NCBI GenBank assembly: GCA_037318855.1
Contig: CP134874.1
Location: 3,906,598 to 3,970,597, forward strand
DNA from: Candidatus Sedimenticola sp. (ex Thyasira tokunagai)
GTDB lineage: Bacteria; Pseudomonadota; Gammaproteobacteria; Chromatiales; Chromatiaceae
Reading direction: 5' to 3'
DNA length: 64,000 nt
Below the pieces are notes generated by a model. It had not been told where the DNA came from. It was given only the letters and a program-made list of their open reading frames with translations, and made no database searches. Positions within the stretch are counted from its first letter, which is position 1; every line of letters starts with the position of its first letter. Positions 50,475-59,586 of this stretch are shown piece after piece. Made by a program: the position numbers and the translations under genes.

Positions 50475-51659
50475 TTACTTATCACCCGCAACACCACAGG
50501 CTGTTCTTGGAATATTCAGGCTATCCAGTACAGTAAGAAGTCTATCCACCTGCTCCACTGTGTGGTTGGCAGAGAGGGTCACCCGCAGTCTTGCTCGCCC
50601 TTCCGGCACCGTCGGTGGCCGGATGGCGGTCACCAGTACGCCCTCAGCCTCCAATGCCCCACTCCACTTCAGTGCCTGATCAGAGCAGCCTGCAAGAATT
50701 GGCTGGATCGGTGTCTCTGATTCCATCAGCGGTAAGCCGATTTGGGCCGCGCCTCGACGGAACAGGGTGATCAATTCAGTCAGCTTTTCACGCCGCCAAC
50801 TCTCCTCTTTAGCCAACCGCAGGGCGACGCGGGTCGCCTCTGCTACCGCCGGGGGTGTGGCGGTAGTAAAGATATAACTGCGTGCTTGTTGGATCAGAGT
50901 CTCTATTAATTCATCACTGCCGGCGACAAAGGCGCCAAATGAGCCCAGCCCCTTACCCAGGGTGCCCATCAGTATCGGTACATCCTCAACCCCCAGACCG
51001 AAGTGTTCCAGGCACCCTCCCCCCCGGCTACCCAGTACACCCAAACCGTGGGCGTCATCGACCATCAGCCAGGCACCTTTGTCACGGCAGAGTTGCGCCA
51101 TCTCAGGCAGTGGAGCAAGATCACCATCCATGCTGAAAACACCGTCGGTGGCGACCAGTGACTCACCACTTCGCTGTCCCGACATCTGTTTCTCCAGCAC
51201 AGCAGTGTCGCAATGAGTGAAACGTTTGAAGTGTGCACGGGAAAGCAAGCCGCCGTCGATCAGAGAGGCGTGGTTGTAGCGGTCTTGATAGATCGTATCA
51301 CCACGCCCCAGCAGGGCTGTGATCACTCCCTGATTTGCCATATAGCCGGTGGAGAAAAGCAGCGCCCGCGGGCGACCGGTGAACTCCGCCAACTCCTCTT
51401 CCAAAGCGTGGTGGGCGGCACTATGGCCGTTAACCAAATGGGCGGCACCACTGCCCACACCATATTTTTCGGCCCCTTTGCAGAGGGCTTCAGTGAGCTG
51501 GGGGTGGTTGGCCAAGCCCAGGTAGTCATTACTACAGAATGACAGCAGCGGACGCCCGTCGAGCACAGTCTCCGGTCCCTGGGGGCCCAATGAGACTCGG
51601 CGGCGGCGGTAGAGATGCTCCCGCTTGCGTCTGTCGAGTTCGGGCTGGAGTGGTTTCAA
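50475..51659 (-). CDS. bioF: 8-amino-7-oxononanoate synthase
   Basis: The 394-residue PLP enzyme joins pimeloyl-ACP and L-alanine. Landmarks are SFCSNDYLGLANHPQL, FSTGYMANQGVITALL, DRYNHASLIDGGLLSRA, LMVDDAHGLGVLGSRGGG and the PLP Lys in LMGTLGKGLGSFGAFV. Length is normal. The start overlaps the bioB stop by four bases. It is second in the operon. No bioA gene is present in this window, so the diaminononanoate step must be encoded elsewhere. Confidence 0.96.
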   Translation of the reverse strand: MKPLQPELDRRKREHLYRRRRVSLGPQGPETVLDGRPLLSFCSNDYLGLANHPQLTEALCKGAEKYGVGSGAAHLVNGHSAAHHALEEELAEFTGRPRALLFSTGYMANQGVITALLGRGDTIYQDRYNHASLIDGGLLSRAHFKRFTHCDTAVLEKQMSGQRSGESLVATDGVFSMDGDLAPLPEMAQLCRDKGAWLMVDDAHGLGVLGSRGGGCLEHFGLGVEDVPILMGTLGKGLGSFGAFVAGSDELIETLIQQARSYIFTTATPPAVAEATRVALRLAKEESWRREKLTELITLFRRGAAQIGLPLMESETPIQPILAGCSDQALKWSGALEAEGVLVTAIRPPTVPEGRARLRVTLSANHTVEQVDRLLTVLDSLNIPRTACGVAGDK

Positions 51660-52681
51660 GCAAACTCCGCCGCCAACCGCACCTCACGTTTGCTGGTGCA
51701 CTCCTTCTCAGTGGCCTGCAGCTCTACCGACTCTTCAAAACTGAGGCCGAGGCGATCAAACAGTTTTTTGTCAGCATCCGCTTCGGGGTTGTCGGTGGTG
51801 AGCAGGCGTTCCCCATAGAACATGGAGTTAGCACCCGCCATAAAACAGAGTGCCTGCATCTCATCATGCATCTCGGTACGACCGGCAGAGAGGCGCACAT
51901 AGGAGGTAGGCATAAGGATACGAGCTACGGCAATGGTGCGGACAAACTCAAATGGATCCAGCTCATCTGTACCAAACAGCGGTGTCCCCTCCACCTGTAC
52001 CAGCATATTTATCGGTACCGACTCTGGGTGTTTAGGCAGGTTACAGAGTTCACGCAGCATCGAGGCGCGATCACTACGCGACTCCCCCATGCCGAGGATA
52101 CCGCCGGAGCAGACGTTGATCCCCTGGTCGCGCACATACTCCAGGGTATCGAGTCGATCCTGGTAGGTACGAGTGGTAATGACGTTGCCGTAGAACTCGG
52201 GTGAGGTATCAAGGTTGTGGTTGTAGTAATCCAACCCCGCCTCTTTCAGCTTTGTTGCCTGTTCACCGGTGAGCATACCGAGGGTGACGCAGCTCTCCAT
52301 ACCGAGATTGTGTACCTCACGGATCATCTCGATGACGCGTTCAAGATTCTTATCGGTGGGATTGCGCCAGGCAGCGCCCATACAGAAGCGGGTCGCACCC
52401 TTGGACTTCGCCTCCTCCGCCGACCGCTTCACCTCATCCAGCGGCAGCAGTTTCTCTTTTTCCAGATCCGAAGCACTTTTGGCACTCTGAGAGCAGTAGC
52501 CGCAATCTTCGGAGCAGGAGCCCGTTTTGATGCTAAGCAGGGTGCTTACCTGCACCCGGTTGGGATCGAAGTGTTCACGGTGGAGAGTCTGCGCCCGAAA
52601 CATCAGGTCGTTGAAGGGAAGATCCAGTAGGGCTTCGATCTCACCCTGAGTCCAGTCATGTTTCACTGCGGCACCACTCAT
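51656..52681 (-). CDS. bioB: Biotin synthase
   Basis: The 341-residue radical SAM enzyme inserts sulfur into dethiobiotin. The [4Fe-4S] motif is SCSEDCGYCSQSAKS, a CxxxCxxC signature. The [2Fe-2S] region has NVCSGGILGMGES. It has a normal barrel length. It is the first gene of the operon and has a 60-nt leader from the proposed promoter at 52748-52775. ATG 52681 follows a GAGGAATACCCC site. Confidence 0.97.
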   Translation of the reverse strand: MSGAAVKHDWTQGEIEALLDLPFNDLMFRAQTLHREHFDPNRVQVSTLLSIKTGSCSEDCGYCSQSAKSASDLEKEKLLPLDEVKRSAEEAKSKGATRFCMGAAWRNPTDKNLERVIEMIREVHNLGMESCVTLGMLTGEQATKLKEAGLDYYNHNLDTSPEFYGNVITTRTYQDRLDTLEYVRDQGINVCSGGILGMGESRSDRASMLRELCNLPKHPESVPINMLVQVEGTPLFGTDELDPFEFVRTIAVARILMPTSYVRLSAGRTEMHDEMQALCFMAGANSMFYGERLLTTDNPEADADKKLFDRLGLSFEESVELQATEKECTSKREVRLAAEFA

Positions 52682-52747
52682 GGGGTATTCCTCGATTCAA
52701 TTGCTGTTGTTTTGCCTGAAGTTGGCAGATAATTCCATGAGGCGCCC

Positions 52748-52775
52748 ATAGTAAGGATTGCAAAGCGACTGTCAA
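52748..52775 (-). promoter_or_regulatory. Candidate promoter of bioB
   Basis: On the minus strand: TTGACA (52775-52770), a 16-bp spacer, then TACTAT (52753-52748). The start of transcription would be near 52741. The -35 box lies inside the left arm of the proposed BirA operator, which gives a simple repression model. Confidence 0.65.
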
Positions 52776-52801
52776 CTGAAAAGGATTTTTATGGTTTACA
52801 A
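52769..52801. promoter_or_regulatory. Candidate BirA-type bio operator
   Basis: The right arm GGTTTACAA (52793-52801) matches the BirA consensus TTGTAAACC-N15-GGTTTACAA exactly. The left arm CTGTCAACT (52769-52777) matches 6 of 9. The spacer is exactly 15 bp as in E. coli. It lies between divergent bioB and comF and the right arm spans codons 1-4 of comF. Confidence 0.6.
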
Positions 52802-53498
52802 TTGGCTAATTTCTACACTATCAAAACTCTACCCCGACAGCTGTCTGCTGTGTGGAGCGGGAGAGACAGAGCAGCCGGGGTTCTGCGGCAACTGCCTGTT
52901 GGAACTGCCCTACAACCTCAACTTCTGCCACCAATGTGCCCTGCCGCTGCCACCCCAGGCACCGGACAAAAGCCTTTGCGGCGCCTGCCAAAAAAGCGCA
53001 CCCCACTTCGACCGCTGCTTCGCCCCTCTGCACTACACTCAGCCGACCAACAGCCTGGTCGGTCATCTCAAGTTCAACGGCAAACTCCATATTCGTGAAG
53101 GACTCTCCCGACTGATGGGAGACTTCATCGACTATCACCAGGAAACCCTGCCGGAGCTGATCATACCGGTCCCGTTGCACCCCAGGCGCCTGGGCAACCG
53201 TGGCTACAACCAGGCGCTGGAGCTGGCCCGACCACTGGCGCGACGCTTTCAGATCCCCATAGACAGCCACAGCTGCAAGCGAATTAAGGCAACCTCAACA
53301 CAAACCAGCCTGAAAAAGCAGGAACGGAAACGAAATCTCAAAGAGGCATTTACAGTATCAGAGCAGCTCGTCGCCAGCCATGTAGCACTGGTGGATGATG
53401 TGATCACCACTGGCAGCACCCTGTCGGAGCTCGCGAGAGTGTTGAAAAAACAGGGGGTTAAGCGGGTGGATGCCTGGGCGGTGGCAAGAACGCCCTGA
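52791..53498 (+). CDS. comF: ComF family protein (phosphoribosyltransferase-like)
   Basis: The product is 235 residues from ATG 52791 (MVYNWLISTLSKLYPDSCLLCGAGETEQPGFCGNCL). A double zinc-ribbon (CLLCG ... CGNCL ... CHQC ... CGACQ) is followed by the PRT domain with LHPRRLGNRGYNQALELARPLAR and the PRPP motif VALVDDVITTGSTLSE. ComF/GntX proteins are linked to DNA uptake or carbon use. Divergent comF-bioB is common in gammaproteobacteria. The proposed BirA operator overlaps its start codon, so binding may also affect comF. Confidence 0.94.
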   Translation: MVYNWLISTLSKLYPDSCLLCGAGETEQPGFCGNCLLELPYNLNFCHQCALPLPPQAPDKSLCGACQKSAPHFDRCFAPLHYTQPTNSLVGHLKFNGKLHIREGLSRLMGDFIDYHQETLPELIIPVPLHPRRLGNRGYNQALELARPLARRFQIPIDSHSCKRIKATSTQTSLKKQERKRNLKEAFTVSEQLVASHVALVDDVITTGSTLSELARVLKKQGVKRVDAWAVARTP

Positions 53499-53529
53499 CC
53501 ATGATCAGAAGTACTGCCACCCAATAAAC

Positions 53530-54851
53530 TCAGGCCTCATTAAAGGCGCGTGCCAACATGTCACTAAGCGGTCTCAAGAGATAGTCAACCAGGGTGCGCT
53601 CACCGGTCTTGATAATGACATCCACCGGCATACCGGAGACCAACCTCAGCTCTTCATCGGCTAGGCGCTCGAGACTCACCGTATCAATAATCAGACTGGC
53701 CTTGTAATACCCCTCCTCACTCCCCTCATCCTGATAGGCATCCGTTGAGACATCCACCAAGTCGGCGAAGAGGCTTGGGAAACGCTGTGAGCCATCGAAT
53801 ACGGGGAAACGCACCTCCGCATTCAATCCCGGATAGAGCGAGTCTATATCCATAATGGAGATACGTGCGTTGATCTTAAAATCCTGCTCAACCGGGACAA
53901 TCTCCATAATGCTCTGCCCCGCACTGATAACAGCACCGATTGTCACCACCTTGAAGCCCTTCACCTTGCCACTCACCGGTGCGAGTATCTCGATGCGCGT
54001 CAGTTTATCAAGCAGGTCTCTCTCTTCGGCCCGTAAATTGATCTGCTGGGACTGGAGATCACGTAGCTGACTGATCACCTCTTTTTGATACTCGTGATCA
54101 CGCAGGGTGGCACTGACCTTTGTCTCGGCAAGAGACTCCTGGAGACGAGCCATCTCACCCTCCTGAATGACAATCTCACCCTGCAGGGCAGCCACACTGC
54201 CCTCGATTTCACGGACCTTTGCCTCTGATACAATTCGACTCTTGGAGAGCCCCTTCAGCGCCTTCCGCTGCTGATGCAGCAGTGCCAGGCGAAGGCGCTG
54301 TGTCTTCTGCAGATTTCCACTGGTTTTCAGCTGTTGCTCTATCTGCCGCAAACGCTGCTCAAGTACATTTTTTTCCGATGCAAGCACTGAGCGGCGGGAT
54401 GAAAAAAGTTGCTGCTGAGTGGTGATAATTTCATTACCCAAAGCTGTCGTTTTAAGGTCGAGAAAATCACCAGCGAAGCTAAGTTCACTACGATTATCCC
54501 GCTCAGCTAATAAGCGCTCAAGATTGGCCCGCGTATCCAGCAGCTGGGCCTGGGTCTGATTCAGGCGAATACGCAGGGGCTCATCATCAGCTGTCCAGCC
54601 TCCACCCAGCCGCCATCTCTAACTGAGATCGCCTTAACCAATCCCCCATCCAGGTGTTGTACTGTCTTGTTCTCTGAGGCAACAATTATCCGTCCACCCG
54701 CGACCACGGCACTACTGAGTGGCGCGATAGCGGCCCAACCAAACAGAACCACGAAAGTAAAAAACAGCGTCAGCAAACCCAGTCGTACATAGGGCTGCCT
54801 ATCCACATCAATATCGTTGTCCGTTACCGTTTCTGCTCCAGTATCGCTCAT
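53530..54851 (-). pseudogene. Type I secretion HlyD-family adaptor, frameshifted
   Basis: An N-terminal part (54851-54561) has the TM helix LGLLTLFFTFVVLFGWAAIAPL and GRIIVASENKTVQHLDGGLVKAISVRDGGWVEAGQL and then runs into a stop (MMSPCVFA). Another frame on the same strand continues DDEPLRIRLNQTQAQLLDTR and carries the coiled-coil and the C-terminal barrel to 53530 (GMPVDVIIKTGERTLVDYLLRPL). Compared with intact family members, about 4-5 residues and one reading-frame step are missing at about 54575-54590. The partner ABC gene is intact. An internal start cannot supply the membrane anchor. Confidence 0.85.
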
Positions 54852-54854
54852 TAC

Positions 54855-56609
54855 TTATCCTGCTTTTGCTGTAGTTGCCAGATGCAGCCGCCGCTCTGCT
54901 CGCTGCACCCGCCTTGGCGCCGGCAGTGGCAGACCCATGTGACGGAGCACGTCATCTCTGGGACCCAAAACCTGCTGAACTCCCTTCTCGATAACCAGGA
55001 TTTTGTCGACATGCTTAAGAATTTCCGGTCGGTGACTGACAATCACCAGCGTTACACCCTTGCCCTTAAGGTAACGGCAAGCCGCTGACAAAGCCTTGTC
55101 TCCGAAACGGTCCAGGTTAGAATTAGGCTCATCAAGTACAACCAGTCGAGGTTTGTTGAAAACCGCCCGAGCCAATCCGATGCGTTGACGCTGGCCACCG
55201 GAGAGCGACATCCCATCCTGACCGATCAGTGTGTCATAACCATCGGGTAGTCCACGAATCATCCTATCAATGCCGGCAATTCGGGCAGCCTTGATAATGC
55301 GCCGCTCCTCAGGGTCGGTGAAGCGAGCGATATTTTCTGCCACTGTGCCATCAAACAGCTCCACATCCTGCGGCAGATAACCGATCCTTGGACCTAGTTC
55401 ATCGGCATTCCACTGTTCGATTTCGGCGCCATCCAGGCACACGCTACCAGCAGCCAACGGCCATACGCCGAGCATGGCACGCACCAAACTCGATTTACCC
55501 GCTGCACTGCCGCCGACAATCGCCATGGCCTCACCCGGTCTCAGCGCAAAGCTGATACCGCGCAGCGCCGGATCAGAGGCACCGGGAGGAACCAGTACGG
55601 CCTTATCCACCGCCAACTCACCCCGGGGTTTAGGCAGGGATAATCGCTTGGGTAGTTCCGGTAACTCTTCCAGCAGGCTATCCAGTCGGCGATAGGCCAT
55701 ACGTGCACCGAGGAAGGCTTTCCAAACTCCAATCATCTGATCAATAGGGGAGAGAGCACGTCCGAGAATGATAGAGCCCGCGATTACCATGCCGGCAGTT
55801 ATCTGGTTATTGATGGCCAGGTAAGCACCCAGACCCAGCATCAAAGACTGAAACAGAAGACGCAAGGTCTTACTCAGGTTGACCCAGACCCCGGCACGAT
55901 CCGCAGCTTTTGACTGCGCCTTGATTGATCCTGCGTGGGCAGAAAACCAACGCTCCCGCAAAGCAGTTTCCATACCCATCGCGCGGACCACCTCGGCATT
56001 TCGCATCTGGGCATCAACGGCCTTCATAGCAGCAACCTGGCCCTCAGCAGACTGCCGCTGCAAACCACGTGTGCTCAATTCGTTTACGATGGCAAAAATC
56101 CCAAGAAGGGTGGCGGCAAACAGAGCCAATAGTCCAAAAAGAGAATCAAATAGAAACAGTATGGCCAAATAGATAGGTATCCACGGCGCATCAAAAAAAG
56201 CGAAAATTCCACTACCGGAGATAAACTGGCGGATATTGGATAGGTCCTCCAGAGGCTGCGAACCGACCTCTCCTGGTTGCGACAAGGACAGTTGCATCAC
56301 TGATCGATAGAGGCGTCGATTGAGAAGCGCATCAAGGCGACTGCTCAGGCGCACCATCATGCGTGAACGCACAAATTCCAGCACACCCATGGTCAGAAAC
56401 ATCCAGCCCAGCAGTAGAGTGAGCAGCAGCAAGGTCTCCTTGCTGCGGCTGGTCAGCACACGGTCATAGACCTGCAGCATGTACAGAGGAGGGATCAGCA
56501 TCATCAAATTGATGAACATGCTGAAAAAGCCAACCTGAAGAAAACCCTTGCGAAGTGAACCAAGGATATCTCGCAGATTTTTGTTCTTGGAGTTACCAAG
56601 TGTGTCCAC
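54855..56609 (-). CDS. Type I secretion ABC transporter (PrtD-like)
   Basis: The product is 584 residues from GTG 56609 (VDTLGNSKNKNLRDILG). GTG is chosen because AGGAAGGG lies just upstream; a longer frame to 56693 would run through the intercistronic hairpin. There is no C39-like domain. TM helices ~25-320 start GFFSMFINLMMLIPPLYMLQVYDRVL. The ATPase has Walker A GGSAAGKSS, signature SLSGGQRQRIGLARA, Walker B LVVLDEPNSNLD and H-loop VSHRPEI, all intact. It exports the RTX protein encoded just upstream. HlyD follows three bases later but is frameshifted. Confidence 0.94.
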   Translation of the reverse strand: MDTLGNSKNKNLRDILGSLRKGFLQVGFFSMFINLMMLIPPLYMLQVYDRVLTSRSKETLLLLTLLLGWMFLTMGVLEFVRSRMMVRLSSRLDALLNRRLYRSVMQLSLSQPGEVGSQPLEDLSNIRQFISGSGIFAFFDAPWIPIYLAILFLFDSLFGLLALFAATLLGIFAIVNELSTRGLQRQSAEGQVAAMKAVDAQMRNAEVVRAMGMETALRERWFSAHAGSIKAQSKAADRAGVWVNLSKTLRLLFQSLMLGLGAYLAINNQITAGMVIAGSIILGRALSPIDQMIGVWKAFLGARMAYRRLDSLLEELPELPKRLSLPKPRGELAVDKAVLVPPGASDPALRGISFALRPGEAMAIVGGSAAGKSSLVRAMLGVWPLAAGSVCLDGAEIEQWNADELGPRIGYLPQDVELFDGTVAENIARFTDPEERRIIKAARIAGIDRMIRGLPDGYDTLIGQDGMSLSGGQRQRIGLARAVFNKPRLVVLDEPNSNLDRFGDKALSAACRYLKGKGVTLVIVSHRPEILKHVDKILVIEKGVQQVLGPRDDVLRHMGLPLPAPRRVQRAERRLHLATTAKAG

Positions 56610-56661
56610 AATCCCTTCCTGGGCCACTATGGTTGGCCAAAGCTTTTTTAACCTCAAACAA

Positions 56662-56702
56662 AAGCGGGGTGACCCGACCAAAAGCCAGGTCACCCCGCTT
56701 GG
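56662..56702 (-). terminator. Intercistronic hairpin / attenuator between RTX and ABC genes
   Basis: Minus strand: AAGCGGGGTGACC, a 15-base loop, GGTCACCCCGCTT, then TTGTTTGAGG. The 13-bp stem is perfect. The T-run is weak, so it probably lets some transcripts through, which would give more RTX protein than exporter, as known for RTX operons. Confidence 0.72.
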
Positions 56703-56716
56703 TATAGCACTATGCG

Positions 56717-59521
56717 CTATGCGATATCTGCAAGACTATTCTGACTGATGCCCACGAAGGCATCGTTGTCCAGCGTCACATTTTCGGCATCCAGGTTGCC
56801 GTAAACGGTGATATTACCGAGATCCTCTCCCTGCCCGTTGCTCAAGGAGACCTGACTGCGATTTCCAGACAGCTGGCTGATCTCGTACTCAACATCCGGC
56901 CCACCGATCACCAGTTGGTCGCCATTGGCGGCAGAGAAGTCGCCAATGGTGTCGCTGCCGATACCCGAGCCTTCGGCTAAAAAGTGGAAACTGTCAGCCC
57001 CACCATGCCCCCAGAACACATCATTATTCCCGTCGGATACGCCATACAGCTTGTCATCGCCGTTGCGCGCAATGACAGTATCGCTACCCGCTCCGTCAAT
57101 CAGGATATCATCGCCGGCACCACCATCCATATAGTCGTTACCGGCGCCGCCATGCATCACGTCATCATCGTTGTGGCCAAACATGCCGTCGTTGCCTGCA
57201 CCGCCATCCAGGGTATCGTTGCCGTCACGGCCCTGAAGGTTGTCATCGCCGGCTCCACTGCTTAAAGCATCGTCACCGGAACCGCCATCCATGTAGTCCT
57301 TACCGGCACCGGCGCTCATGGTGTCATTACCATCATGACCCCAGAGACGGTTATTACCTTCACCCGCATCCAGCTTGTCATCACCATCGCGTCCCTGGAG
57401 GTTGTCATCACCACCACCAGAACTCAGGGTATCGTTACCGGCACCGCCATCCATGTAATCCTTACCAGCACCGGCACTCATGGTGTCATTACCATCATGA
57501 CCCCAGAGACGGTTATTACCTTCACCCGCATCCAGCTTGTCATCACCATCGCGTCCCTGGAGGTTGTCATCACCACCACCAGAACTCAGGGTATCGTTAC
57601 CAGAGCCACCATCCATGTAGTCTTTACCAGCACCGGCACTCATGGTGTCGTTACCATCGTGACCCCAGAGACGGTTATTACCTTCACCCGCATCCATAGA
57701 ATCATTGCCGTCGCGGCCCTGGAGGTTGTCATCGCCACCACCGGAACTCAGGGTATCGTTACCAGAGCCACCATCCATGTAATCCTTACCGGCACCGGCA
57801 CTCATGGTGTCATCACCATCGTGACCCCAGAGACGGTTATTACCTTCACCCGCATCCAGCTCGTCATCACCATCACGGCCCTGGAGATTGTCATTACCGG
57901 CTTCGCCGTACAGCTTGTCATCGCCGGCACCACCATCCAGGTAATCCTTACCCTCTCCACCCCACACCTGATCATCACCGTCACCGCTGCGCACCTGATC
58001 GTTGCCTTCACGCGCCCAGATCTTATCGTCCACATTCAGGGTACTGATATTGTCGTTGCCGGCGGAGCCAAAGGTGTTCTCCTCGCCCAGGTAGAAGTTG
58101 TTGAGCCAGGTCGCAAGATCACCCAGGTTGGCGTTGCGGTTGCCGTCTTCGTTGAGAATATTGTCGCCCTTGATGGCAAAACCCAGGTGGTAGATGCCGT
58201 CGATCACGGTGTTGACGAAGTTGTCACCACGGTATCGTTCCTTGGCACCATCGTTCTGCACCAGGTGGTAACCGGTCTCTTCACCCCTCTCATCATCACC
58301 ATGGAGCTCTGTCCATTCATCCAGATAGTTGGCACGAATATAGGTGTTGATAGCACGCACATCCTCCACCGAGATCACATTGTCGGCAGCTATGCCGGTC
58401 TGTTCAATGGCCTCGACAAGGATATGGTTCATCTCATTGGCAGCGGCGGCACCCGCATTGATATCACCGGCGTCTGTATTTTTTGACAGGCCGCGGTCAC
58501 TTTTTACAACATCAACCAAGGCGTCCAAACCAGTGTCGGTAGTGCCCTGGTCGGTGTAGAAGAAGTTGAGCCAGTCGGCAAGATCGGTCAGTGTGGCGTT
58601 GGCATTACCATCCTCATTGAGAATCCTGTCACCTTGAATCTCAAAGCCCAGGTGATAGACACCATCGGCCACGGTGTTAACAAAGTTTTCACCAAACATG
58701 CGAGTCTTTGCACCATCATTTTGTACCAGGTGGTAACCGGTCTCTTCACCGTTACCTTCATCATCACCATGGAGCGCTACCCACTCATCCTGGTGATAGG
58801 CACGGATATAGGCGTTGATGGCACGTACATCGTCGACAGTGATAGCACCACCTTCGGTGGCGTTGGTAGCCGCAATCGCCTCATGAATGATCGCGTTCAT
58901 GCCATTGGCTGCATCGGCACCCTCCGCGATATCCTCATCACTGATTTTCCGGTCAAGCCCCTTATCCGCCATGACCATATCGGTCATACGATCAAGGCCG
59001 GTTTGTGTTGTGGAGTGGTCTGTCCAGAACTGGGTCAACCATTCTGACAACTGCTGAATGGTGGCGTTAGCATTGCCATCTTCATTAAGAATATTGTCAC
59101 CCTGAATCTCGAAACCGAGATGATAGATTCCATCGGCCACGGTATTGGTCAGGTTGTCACCACGGTAACGCTCGGAAGCACCATCGTTCTGAATAAGATG
59201 AAAGCCGGTCTCTTCCCCTCTTTCATCGTCACCGTGTAACTGCGTCCACTCCTCCAGATAGTTGCTACGAATGTAGGCATTGAGCGTACGTACATCAGAC
59301 TCGCTGAATACACCATCAGGTGCGATACCCGTAGCAGTGACGGCATCAACGATAATCTGGTTCATTGCGTTGGCTGCCTGATTGCCACCAATCAGATCTT
59401 GATCTGACACACGCCCCATAAGCCCCAAGTCACTGCTCATGGTATCAACCAGTTGGTCAAGACCTGTACCTGTTGTACTCAGATTTGTTCCATTGATGCG
59501 ATCGAAATAGTTTGTGGACAT
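56717..59521 (-). CDS. RTX calcium-binding protein with triplicated N-terminal domain
   Basis: The 934-residue protein has no Sec signal. The N-terminal ~490 residues are three copies of a ~155-residue unit: GLDQLVD ... LGL ... SESDVRTLNAYIRSNYLEEW, HGDDERGEETGFHLIQNDGA, NTVADGIYHLGFEIQG, ILNEDGNANATI. The family of this unit is not known to me. Residues ~500-830 are RTX nonapeptides organised in 54-residue super-repeats (GDDNLQGRDGDDKLDAGEGN, GHDGNDTMSAGAGKDYMDGG). The C-terminus (SDTIGDFSAANGDQLVIGG ... VGISQNSLADIA) fits a T1SS signal. It is followed by its own ABC gene. Secreted to the surface or medium; activity unknown. Confidence 0.9.
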   Translation of the reverse strand: MSTNYFDRINGTNLSTTGTGLDQLVDTMSSDLGLMGRVSDQDLIGGNQAANAMNQIIVDAVTATGIAPDGVFSESDVRTLNAYIRSNYLEEWTQLHGDDERGEETGFHLIQNDGASERYRGDNLTNTVADGIYHLGFEIQGDNILNEDGNANATIQQLSEWLTQFWTDHSTTQTGLDRMTDMVMADKGLDRKISDEDIAEGADAANGMNAIIHEAIAATNATEGGAITVDDVRAINAYIRAYHQDEWVALHGDDEGNGEETGYHLVQNDGAKTRMFGENFVNTVADGVYHLGFEIQGDRILNEDGNANATLTDLADWLNFFYTDQGTTDTGLDALVDVVKSDRGLSKNTDAGDINAGAAAANEMNHILVEAIEQTGIAADNVISVEDVRAINTYIRANYLDEWTELHGDDERGEETGYHLVQNDGAKERYRGDNFVNTVIDGIYHLGFAIKGDNILNEDGNRNANLGDLATWLNNFYLGEENTFGSAGNDNISTLNVDDKIWAREGNDQVRSGDGDDQVWGGEGKDYLDGGAGDDKLYGEAGNDNLQGRDGDDELDAGEGNNRLWGHDGDDTMSAGAGKDYMDGGSGNDTLSSGGGDDNLQGRDGNDSMDAGEGNNRLWGHDGNDTMSAGAGKDYMDGGSGNDTLSSGGGDDNLQGRDGDDKLDAGEGNNRLWGHDGNDTMSAGAGKDYMDGGAGNDTLSSGGGDDNLQGRDGDDKLDAGEGNNRLWGHDGNDTMSAGAGKDYMDGGSGDDALSSGAGDDNLQGRDGNDTLDGGAGNDGMFGHNDDDVMHGGAGNDYMDGGAGDDILIDGAGSDTVIARNGDDKLYGVSDGNNDVFWGHGGADSFHFLAEGSGIGSDTIGDFSAANGDQLVIGGPDVEYEISQLSGNRSQVSLSNGQGEDLGNITVYGNLDAENVTLDNDAFVGISQNSLADIA
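57230..57960 (-). repeat. Tandem 162-bp coding repeats (RTX)
   Basis: The 162-bp unit (six nonapeptides) is repeated about four times with only scattered differences, for example CACCAGAACTCAGGGTATCG at about 57417 and 57579. The spacing is exact, so reading frame is kept. Confidence 0.85.
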
Positions 59522-59586
59522 TATTGACTTCTCCTTTGGCTATTATGATTTGAAAGCCTCTTCAACTGAGGCATCCCAAAACGTTA

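Noticed and set aside
57230..57960. Regular repeats resembling a CRISPR array
   Set aside because: The 162-bp period keeps the reading frame and encodes RTX nonapeptides; there are no unique spacers of constant length.
57335..58486. A 383-codon open frame opposite the RTX gene
   Set aside because: It is made of Thr/Val/Ile-rich antisense of RTX repeats, with no known domain; the minus-strand gene explains the region.
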